Positions 1 to 6,309 of a stretch of 64,000 nt of DNA are shown here, in pieces. The position numbers and the translations under genes were made by a program. The first letter of the stretch is position 1. Each line of letters starts with the position of its first letter. The notes beneath the pieces were generated by a model. It saw only the letters and a list, made by a program, of their open reading frames with translations. It searched no databases and was not told the origin of the DNA. This DNA is from Ruegeria sp. R13_0 (GTDB taxonomy: Bacteria; Pseudomonadota; Alphaproteobacteria; Rhodobacterales; Rhodobacteraceae): NCBI RefSeq assembly GCF_017743995.1, contig NZ_JAGHRB010000009.1:62001-126000 (forward strand), read 5' to 3'.

Positions 1-543
1 GCGGGCAGCTGCTACAAGATCGCCAATGACATTCGCTTCCTCGGCTCTGGCCCGCGCTCGGGTCTGGGTGAGCTGATTCTGCCGGAAAATGAGCCCGGCT
101 CGTCGATCATGCCCGGCAAGGTGAACCCGACACAGGCCGAGGCGCTGACCCAAGTCGCGGCACATGTGATGGGCAACAACGCCGCGATGACCTTCGCCGG
201 CTCGCAAGGGCATTTTGAGCTGAACGTCTACAATCCGATGATGTCCTACAACCTGTTACAGTCGATCCAACTGCTTGGCGATGCCACCGACAGCTTTACC
301 GAGCGGATGCTGCAGGGCATCAAGGCCAATGAGCCGCGTATCGACAAGCTGATGAAGGAATCGCTGATGCTGGTGACCGCTCTGGCCCCGACCATCGGAT
401 ATGACAACGCCACCACGGTTGCCAAAACGGCGCATAAAAACGGAACGACCCTCAAGGAAGAGGCCATTGCACTGGGCTTTGTCGATGAGGAAACCTTTGA
501 CGCCGTTGTGCGCCCCGAACAAATGATCGGTCCGAAAGACTGA
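1..543 (+). CDS. fumC: Class II fumarate hydratase, C-terminal part
   Basis: This is the 3' end of a fumarase C gene; the frame is open from base 1, so the start lies outside the window. Fumarase C interconverts fumarate and L-malate in the TCA cycle in the cytoplasm. The fumarase/aspartase superfamily signature [11 protein letters not shown] is visible around base 91-125, followed by the helical C-terminal part and the small C-terminal domain ([11 protein letters not shown]). About 180 residues of a usual ~460 are present. The stop codon overlaps the next start as TGATG, so the downstream DUF4169 gene is probably translationally coupled. Confidence 0.96.
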   Translation, partial: AGSCYKIANDIRFLGSGPRSGLGELILPENEPGSSIMPGKVNPTQAEALTQVAAHVMGNNAAMTFAGSQGHFELNVYNPMMSYNLLQSIQLLGDATDSFTERMLQGIKANEPRIDKLMKESLMLVTALAPTIGYDNATTVAKTAHKNGTTLKEEAIALGFVDEETFDAVVRPEQMIGPKD

Positions 544-719
544 TGGGTAAGCCGGTCAATCTGAACCGGTATCGGAAAGAGAAAGCGCGGGCCGAGAAAA
601 AGGCCCGCGCGGATCAAAATGCGGTCGCCTTCGGGCGCAGTAAGGCCGAAAAACAGGTCGTGAAGCTGCAAAAGGACAAGCAGACCCGCGATCTGGACAA
701 TCACGAGTTGGATGAATGA
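543..719 (+). CDS. DUF4169 family small basic protein
   Basis: A 58-residue, highly charged, Lys/Arg-rich protein beginning [20 protein letters not shown]. The N-terminal VNLNRYRK motif is what I recognise as the DUF4169 family, found next to fumC in Rhodobacterales. The ATG overlaps the fumC stop (TGATG), and its own stop TGA overlaps the next gene's ATG (ATGA), so all three are likely one translational unit. The sequence looks like one long charged helix with no membrane segment. Its function is unknown; nucleic-acid or ribosome binding is only a guess from its charge. Confidence 0.85.
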   Translation: MGKPVNLNRYRKEKARAEKKARADQNAVAFGRSKAEKQVVKLQKDKQTRDLDNHELDE

Positions 720-937
720 GCGGCCCTCCGGTCAAACGCTCTCTGACCCTCAAGGGGCACCGGACGTCAGTCTCTCTTGAGGATGAATTCTGGCGTGCGT
801 TCCGCGATATCGCCGAAGAAAAACAACAACCCATCAACGCTTTGGCGGCAGATATTGATGTTGCACGTGACCCTGAAACAGGGTTGGCATCGGCCATTCG
901 GGTTTTCATTCTGAACTGGTACCGCGACAAGCTTTGA
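716..937 (+). CDS. Ribbon-helix-helix domain protein (RHH_4 type)
   Basis: A 73-residue protein. The stretch KRSLTLKGHRTSVSLEDEFW followed by a helix and a C-terminal helix (LASAIRVFILNWYRDKL) fits the alphaproteobacterial ribbon-helix-helix DNA-binding family (Pfam RHH_4): a beta strand with alternating polar residues, then two helices. It starts on ATG overlapping the upstream TGA. No toxin gene follows, so it does not look like an antitoxin. Its target is unknown; autoregulation or control of fumC are possibilities that the sequence does not settle. Confidence 0.85.
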   Translation: MSGPPVKRSLTLKGHRTSVSLEDEFWRAFRDIAEEKQQPINALAADIDVARDPETGLASAIRVFILNWYRDKL

Positions 938-995
938 CGCTTGTCAGAGCCTCAGCTTTGAGTGTAGCCTGAGTGAGAACAAAATAGGTACACTC

Positions 996-1598
996 ATGAG
1001 CAAAACAGTTTTGGGTCCAGATGGCCGCGCCCGGTGCGCATGGTGTCAATCGGCGCCTGAGTTTTTCGACTATCACGACATGGAATGGGGTTACCCGGTG
1101 TCCGATGATCAGCGATTGTTCGAAAAACTGTGTCTTGAGAGTTTTCAGTCCGGCCTCAGCTGGCGCACGATCCTGAACAAGCGCGAGAATTTTCGCCGGG
1201 CCTTTTGCGACTTTGATTTCAACAAGATGGCCGAGTTTTCGGAGGCAGATATCGAACGTCTTTTGCAAGATGCAGCTATTATCCGCCATCGCGGCAAGAT
1301 CGAAGCCGTGATCAACAACGCCCGCCGCGCGCAGGAGTTGGTGGCGCAGGAAGGTTCCCTCGCGGCGTATGTCTGGCGGTATGAACCGACCTCTCCGCCA
1401 GAGCCACAGACTGCCAGCACCTCAGCCGAGTCGGTGGGGATGTCGAAAGACCTGAAAAAGAGGGGCTGGAAATTTGTCGGCCCCACCACCGTTTTTGCCT
1501 TCATGCAGGCGATGGGGCTGATCAATGATCACGCGATAGGCTGCGTCAGCCGGGAAAAAGCGGCACAGATGCGCCGCGATTTCGTCAAACCGGTTTAG
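996..1598 (+). CDS. tag: DNA-3-methyladenine glycosylase I
   Basis: Excises 3-methyladenine from alkylated DNA, starting base excision repair. The 200-residue length matches the family. The zinc-site residues expected from E. coli Tag are all present: Cys14 (in RCAWC), His27 (YHDMEWG), His179 and Cys183 (NDHAIGC). The catalytic-pocket segment LCLESFQSGLSW carries the conserved Glu, and IIRHRGKIEAVINNA is the helix-hairpin region. The ATG at 996 is the first in frame. It sits alone between the fumC unit and the convergent aldolase gene (gap 3 bp between stops), with no terminator hairpin seen. Confidence 0.96.
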   Translation: MSKTVLGPDGRARCAWCQSAPEFFDYHDMEWGYPVSDDQRLFEKLCLESFQSGLSWRTILNKRENFRRAFCDFDFNKMAEFSEADIERLLQDAAIIRHRGKIEAVINNARRAQELVAQEGSLAAYVWRYEPTSPPEPQTASTSAESVGMSKDLKKRGWKFVGPTTVFAFMQAMGLINDHAIGCVSREKAAQMRRDFVKPV

Positions 1599-1601
1599 GG
1601 G

Positions 1602-2483
1602 TCAGGCCGACGCTTTGAAGATCTTGTCGATATTGCTGCCGAGGGCGGCGTTGAATTCCGCATCCGATTGCTGTTTCGAAAGCCCCTCGGTCAGCGCGCG
1701 TGAGAAAGATGCGATCATCTTGCCGTTCTGACCCAGCAGATCACAGGCCTGCTCGGTCGAGTAGCCACCCGACAGGGCTACGACGCGCAGAACACGCGGG
1801 TGATCGGCTAGTTCATCATAGAGGTTCGCGGTGCTTGGGATGGTCAGCTTCAGCATGACCTCCTGCCCCTCGGCCAGTTGGCCGAGGTTTTTCAGGATTT
1901 CAGCTTTCAGGATGTCCTCGGCCTCGGCTTTGGTCTCCGAGTTGATGTTCACCTCAGGCTCGACAATCGGAACCATGCCAGCGTCGGTCACAACGCGGGC
2001 TACGTCGAATTGCTGGGCAACAACGGCGGCGATGCCTTCGGCGTTGGCTTCGTGGATAACCGAGCGTTCCTTGGTACCAAACACGCCCTCCGCCTGGGCC
2101 AGAGTCTCGGCCAGGCCTGGGATCGGCTTCATCATTTGCACACCGTTTGCAGTCTCTTCCAGACCCTTGTCGATTTTCAGAAACGGCACGATCCCTTTGA
2201 CGGACCATAGATAATCAGCGACTTTACGGCCATCGATCTCTTCGCCAAGGGTGCGCTCGAAAAGGATCGCACCGATCACTTTGTCCTTCGTGAAGTCATC
2301 CGCCAGGATGATCCGCGCGCGCATGTTCTGGATTTCGCCGAACATCTCCTCCTCCGAAGCGTATTGCGCCGCGTCCACACCATAAAGCGCCAGAGCCTTC
2401 GGGGTTGATCCGCCGCTTTGATCCAGTGCTGCAATAAAGCCTGCTCCGTCTGACATCTGCGCGCGCTGTTCTGCTTTGGACAT
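1602..2483 (-). CDS. fda: Class I fructose-bisphosphate aldolase
   Basis: Cleaves fructose-1,6-bisphosphate to dihydroxyacetone phosphate and glyceraldehyde-3-phosphate through a Schiff-base lysine. The sequence is co-linear with the short bacterial class I type (Staphylococcus Fda-like, about 295 residues): GFIAALDQSGGSTPKAL near the N-terminus, ILFERTLG, KIDKGL, VPIVEPEVN with the conserved acidic residues, LKLTIPS and ALSGGYS. I chose the ATG at 2483 (293 aa). An upstream in-frame ATG at 2588 would run into the 3' end of the P450 gene and adds residues foreign to the family, and GGGAAA sits just upstream of 2483. A half-site resembling the zwf operator lies at 2555-2568. Confidence 0.95.
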   Translation of the reverse strand: MSKAEQRAQMSDGAGFIAALDQSGGSTPKALALYGVDAAQYASEEEMFGEIQNMRARIILADDFTKDKVIGAILFERTLGEEIDGRKVADYLWSVKGIVPFLKIDKGLEETANGVQMMKPIPGLAETLAQAEGVFGTKERSVIHEANAEGIAAVVAQQFDVARVVTDAGMVPIVEPEVNINSETKAEAEDILKAEILKNLGQLAEGQEVMLKLTIPSTANLYDELADHPRVLRVVALSGGYSTEQACDLLGQNGKMIASFSRALTEGLSKQQSDAEFNAALGSNIDKIFKASA

Positions 2484-2556
2484 AGTATTTTCCCGTTCAA
2501 GACTGATTCCGATTTCCTTCACCGCATACAGCACAGTTCTGGGTGATGGTAGTTTG

Positions 2557-3906
2557 TTAGCGCTCAACCACGCGCAACCAAATGCCATCCCGTGATCTGA
2601 CCGTCAGATGAGCCACCGGAACGGGCGTTTTATCAGGGATTGATTCGAATCTGAAATGGCGCAGCAGCGTGGACAGGATCAAGGGCCCCTCAACCATCGC
2701 AAACCCGGCCCCGGGACAGACGCGCGGGCCTGTCGAGAACGGAATATAGGCCTCACGCTGACAGGTTTTGCCGTTATCAGTACTCCAACGAGTTGGATCG
2801 AAGCCATCCGGGTTGTCCCACAGCCGCTCCTGCCGATGCAGATGCCACGGGCTGATCACGATCTGTGACCCTTTTGGAATGTCTCTGTTGCGAAATCTCT
2901 CGGGGCAACTGGCCTGCCGGACCATCATCGGCACCGGCGGGTAGAGCCTCAGGGCCTCACGGAACACATCCCGGCTGAGTTTCAGCTTGGACATCACCGC
3001 GAAAGACCGATCCTCAAGCGCATCAGCTTCCTTCGCCAGACTCTCCTGCCACTCGGGGTAAAGCGCCATCAGGTAGAGCGTCCACGCAAGGGCCGAGGCG
3101 CTGGTTTCGTGCCCGGCCAGAAAGAAGATCGCAACCTGATCGACCATCTCCTCCGGTTCAAAACACTTGCCGGTTTCCGGGTCCGGTGTCGTCATGATCT
3201 TGGTTGCCAGATCATCGGGCGCGCGATCCGCAGCAATCGCCGCAGCCCGGTCTTTCGTCAGTTTGGCAATCAGGGCGCGGATCTCTCGCGCGGTTCCGCG
3301 GGTCTTTCGCGAATGAAACCGGGGCAACCAGCGCGGGAGCGGCACAAAAGCGGCGAGGTTCAACAAGGGCTGCTCGCGCTGATACGCTCGGAACCTGTCG
3401 AATACCTGTGCGGCGATGTCGTGTTCGATAGGCACGGAAAACAGAGTTCGGAAAATCACGTCAGCGGCGGCATGGCTGGTGACCTGTTCGCACTCGACCT
3501 GCGTTCCCACCAAAGGTCGCAGCCGATCCACACAAGCGTCAGCGGCGGCGAGCATGGCGGGGAACGTATCCTTCAGCCGTCCGCCCTCAAAAGCAGGGTC
3601 AATGATACGACGCTGGTGCTTCCACATCGCCCCGTTCGTGAGAAACACGGACTCCCCCAGCAACGGCCGCAACCCCTCCCTGATGCGGTTGGATTTCGGA
3701 AAATCATCCTGACGTTTCTTGAGGACTTCATCCACCAAATCCGGTTGATTGATCATGTAGGACCGGAAGAACGGCGTGCGAAACTCGGCCATCCACGCGC
3801 GGTAGAGGCGCTGAGGTTGCGCCGACAGAAGGTCCTGCCGGAACAATTTCAGATAGCGCCAGAGAGAGACTCGATCCGTACGAGATTGCGGCTTGGGCGG
3901 CTTCAT
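2557..3906 (-). CDS. Cytochrome P450
   Basis: A 449-residue soluble heme monooxygenase. All P450 hallmarks are visible: the I-helix oxygen-activation motif AGHETSA (residues 264-270), the K-helix ExxR pair (E317, R320), a PTRW perxF-like segment near 371, and the heme-ligand loop PFSTGPRVCPG with the axial cysteine at residue 397. There is no N-terminal membrane anchor. The ATG at 3906 overlaps the stop of the upstream hydrolase gene (TGATG), implying coupled expression; a GTG two codons earlier is less likely. No ferredoxin or reductase gene is nearby, so its redox partners must be encoded elsewhere. The substrate is unknown; a fatty or lipid-like substrate is a guess from the neighbour. Confidence 0.95.
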   Translation of the reverse strand: MKPPKPQSRTDRVSLWRYLKLFRQDLLSAQPQRLYRAWMAEFRTPFFRSYMINQPDLVDEVLKKRQDDFPKSNRIREGLRPLLGESVFLTNGAMWKHQRRIIDPAFEGGRLKDTFPAMLAAADACVDRLRPLVGTQVECEQVTSHAAADVIFRTLFSVPIEHDIAAQVFDRFRAYQREQPLLNLAAFVPLPRWLPRFHSRKTRGTAREIRALIAKLTKDRAAAIAADRAPDDLATKIMTTPDPETGKCFEPEEMVDQVAIFFLAGHETSASALAWTLYLMALYPEWQESLAKEADALEDRSFAVMSKLKLSRDVFREALRLYPPVPMMVRQASCPERFRNRDIPKGSQIVISPWHLHRQERLWDNPDGFDPTRWSTDNGKTCQREAYIPFSTGPRVCPGAGFAMVEGPLILSTLLRHFRFESIPDKTPVPVAHLTVRSRDGIWLRVVER

Positions 3907-5099
3907 CAGCACGTATCCGTGTATTTCGAGACCGGCGTCTCAATCCGGCTGTTCGACGGCGCGCGGTCTTTGAACCGTTCTGCCAATGTCAGAGGTCCCG
4001 CAGTGATGCGAAAATAGTCATAGGTTCCCGGTCGATCAAAGGCGCAGAGGTATTGAAAATGCAACCGAAAGAACCTCCACCTCAGGGCTTTCCACCGCTC
4101 CGGTGACAGCGTCTGTGTAAACGCGGCGGACAGGACCAGAGGCCATTTCTTGTCGGGACCCGCGACACCGCTAACGGCGACCGGATCACATAGGGCGAAA
4201 GAGCAGCCATCCCCCGGTGCTGAGACATCCACCCATGTCAAAGTCGCTTGCGTAGACAGGAACTGAAGGTCCGACCTGAGTTTCTGTGCTTTGGGCAGGA
4301 ACGAGACCATCGGCACCACTTGCCCGAGTGTGAGAAACGAAAGTGTCGGCCCACCTGCGGTCTGTCTGCGCAAAACATCCGCCAGAACTGAAACGCCAAG
4401 ATGCGCGCCCGAACTATGGCCGACGACCAGAACCTCATCCACATCCGTCTCTAGCGCGGCCGCGATCAAATCCGCGAACTCCTCCAAGCGGTGCTGGAGC
4501 TTGTCCGGAATCTCCCCCTGAAATTGCGCCGAGTATGCGTAATCATGCATCAGGTAATAGGCGAAAAGCCGATTGTCGATTTTGCGAAACCAACGCAGGA
4601 GGCCATAGGCCAAAATCAAACCCGGCAGCAGCCCCCACCATCCAATTAGACCAACCGCAAGGATCACAACGAAAATGGCGGCGAGAAGTTGCAAAAGCAG
4701 CATCCCCACCGGATAAAGCGCAGCAATCACCGGGCCCTTCCTTAGTTGCCGCAGCCTCTTCAACGTTCCTGTTGAGATATAGGTCCACGCCGTCTGACCA
4801 AGCTGCCGATAGGTCGCCAGAATTGAGCCCGACATGCTGTCCTGCACGATATCAGACCAGACCAGAACCTCGACATCCGTTTGAACCTCAACCCCGTCCT
4901 GAACGGACGAAACATGCCAGCCAAACGGGCCATCGCCCGTCTTTGGCGCAAGGTTGATCTGATAACCCGAGATCTCAGCCTGCGCCTTCGACTCGGTCCG
5001 ATACAGCTCGCGGTAGCGCCGCGCGGGGATCGGGTCGTAGCCGGGAATGTAGAACACACGCCGCCTGCGCAGCTGTGGCTGATTTATCTGACTGCTCAT
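3906..5099 (-). CDS. Membrane-anchored alpha/beta-hydrolase-like protein
   Basis: A 397-residue protein I cannot assign to a characterised family. It begins with a soluble part (VFYIPGYDP, typical of an alpha/beta-hydrolase first strand and oxyanion loop). Two strongly hydrophobic segments follow at about residues 123-150 and 152-170, then the nucleophile elbow VVGHSSGAHLG (GxSxG, Ser229). A later DVSAPGDGCSF may carry the acid. So the hydrolase core appears split by a membrane hairpin. The P450 stop-start overlap downstream suggests the two act on one substrate. Lipid esterase or acyltransferase chemistry is plausible but not shown. Confidence 0.75.
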   Translation of the reverse strand: MSSQINQPQLRRRRVFYIPGYDPIPARRYRELYRTESKAQAEISGYQINLAPKTGDGPFGWHVSSVQDGVEVQTDVEVLVWSDIVQDSMSGSILATYRQLGQTAWTYISTGTLKRLRQLRKGPVIAALYPVGMLLLQLLAAIFVVILAVGLIGWWGLLPGLILAYGLLRWFRKIDNRLFAYYLMHDYAYSAQFQGEIPDKLQHRLEEFADLIAAALETDVDEVLVVGHSSGAHLGVSVLADVLRRQTAGGPTLSFLTLGQVVPMVSFLPKAQKLRSDLQFLSTQATLTWVDVSAPGDGCSFALCDPVAVSGVAGPDKKWPLVLSAAFTQTLSPERWKALRWRFFRLHFQYLCAFDRPGTYDYFRITAGPLTLAERFKDRAPSNSRIETPVSKYTDTC

Positions 5100-5154
5100 G
5101 GCCTTACCTTCTGCTGCGCAGGTTAACGCAGCATTGCGGCCAAGGTAAGGTGGA

Positions 5155-5907
5155 TCAGCCCAGAACCGCCAGTGCCGGGAAGGTTTCCAGCAGCCACCAG
5201 CTGAATTCAGTGAACAGGCCGGTGATCAGCATGATGCCCACGAACAGCAGTAGCCCGCCCATGACCTTCTCGATCATGCCCATATAGGGTTTGATCCGGT
5301 TCATGACGCCCATCGAGCGATTCAGGAACATCGCCGCCAGCAGGAACGGAATCCCCAGACCCGCCGCATAGACGCCGAGCAACAAAGTGCCCCGCGCGAC
5401 CGATGCCTCGGACGCGGCCAGAGACAGGATTGCACCCAACTGAGGGCCAATACACGGCGTCCAGCCAAAGGCAAACGCAAGACCCAGAATATAGGCACCA
5501 AAGACCGAGCCACCGGAGTCTCCGGTTTCAACCCGCGCTTCGCGGTCCAGCAGAGGAATGCGGAACACGTTCAGAAAGTGCAAACCAAAGACGATCACCA
5601 CCGCACCCGAGAGCTTGGCGAAAAGCACCTGATTTTTCAGAACAAACGCCCCGAAGGCCGAGGCGGTAAAGCCAAGCAGCAGGAACACGGTCGACAGACC
5701 CAGAACGAAGAACAAGGCGGTCAAAGTCGCCTTGCGCCGGGCGCGGGCCTGATCCTGCATCTCGTTGATGCTGACACCGCTCATATACGCCAGGTACGGC
5801 GGCACGATGGGCAGCACACAGGGCGACAGAAAGCTGATCAAACCGCCGATCAGGGCGATGAACATGGCGGGCAAAAGGCCCGCGTCGATGATATCTATTC
5901 CGAACAT
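5155..5907 (-). CDS. ccdA: Cytochrome c biogenesis protein CcdA
   Basis: An inner-membrane thiol-disulfide transporter of the DsbD-beta/CcdA family that passes electrons from cytoplasmic thioredoxin to periplasmic apocytochrome c maturation or disulfide reduction. The 250-residue protein has about six membrane segments and the two conserved active-site cysteines, Cys30 in LSPCVLP and Cys152 in GWTPCIGP, which form the membrane-embedded disulfide. The internal pseudo-repeat of the family is visible. It is monocistronic here, diverging from the TusA-like gene at 6013, and the ~100 bp between them must hold both promoters. Confidence 0.95.
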   Translation of the reverse strand: MFGIDIIDAGLLPAMFIALIGGLISFLSPCVLPIVPPYLAYMSGVSINEMQDQARARRKATLTALFFVLGLSTVFLLLGFTASAFGAFVLKNQVLFAKLSGAVVIVFGLHFLNVFRIPLLDREARVETGDSGGSVFGAYILGLAFAFGWTPCIGPQLGAILSLAASEASVARGTLLLGVYAAGLGIPFLLAAMFLNRSMGVMNRIKPYMGMIEKVMGGLLLFVGIMLITGLFTEFSWWLLETFPALAVLG

Positions 5908-6012
5908 GTTTCAGCACATATGGTATGAAGGCGGCTTCGTCACGGGGCTATTCGGTCACATCCTCGTGGTTGCGCGCTGGACACTGCGCCTTGGGCGAAA
6001 TATCTGAGCCTT

Positions 6013-6246
6013 ATGTCAAATCCTACTGAAACCCTCGATGCCCTGGGCCTGCTGTGCCCTTTGCCTGTGCTCAAAGCACGCAAAAGGTTGAAGTCCTTGC
6101 CCGGTGGCGCCGTGTTGCGCGTACTGGCGGATGATCCTGCGGCGATTGTTGATGTCCCGCATTTCTGTGCGGAGAGCGGCCACACGCTGCTGTCGCAAGG
6201 GGAAGAGAACGGCCATCAGGTCTATCTGATCCAGAAAGCGGGCTAA
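6013..6246 (+). CDS. TusA/SirA-family sulfurtransferase
   Basis: A 77-residue sulfur-carrier protein. The active-site motif LCPLPVLKARK has the persulfide-forming Cys15 in the CPxP context shared by TusA, YeeD and SirA proteins; the C-terminal half has the expected beta-alpha-beta pattern (VLRVLADDPAAIVDVPHFC). Proteins of this family relay sulfur for tRNA thiolation, molybdenum cofactor work or sulfur oxidation. Which role applies cannot be told here, although MoCo genes moaC and moeA lie elsewhere in this window. The gene ends just before a strong bidirectional terminator shared with rne. Confidence 0.93.
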   Translation: MSNPTETLDALGLLCPLPVLKARKRLKSLPGGAVLRVLADDPAAIVDVPHFCAESGHTLLSQGEENGHQVYLIQKAG

Positions 6247-6267
6247 GTCCCGAGCTGTCCAAACGAA

Positions 6268-6292
6268 AAAGGCGGGCCTCAAGCCCGCCTTT
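6268..6292. terminator. Bidirectional intrinsic terminator between tusA-like and rne
   Basis: The arms AAAGGCGGGC (6268-6277) and GCCCGCCTTT (6283-6292) pair perfectly over 10 bp around a CTCAA loop. The hairpin is followed by T-rich sequence on the plus strand and preceded by an A-run, so it can stop both the TusA-like gene and the convergent rne gene. Confidence 0.9.
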
Positions 6293-6309
6293 TCATTTTA
6301 GCTTCTCAT

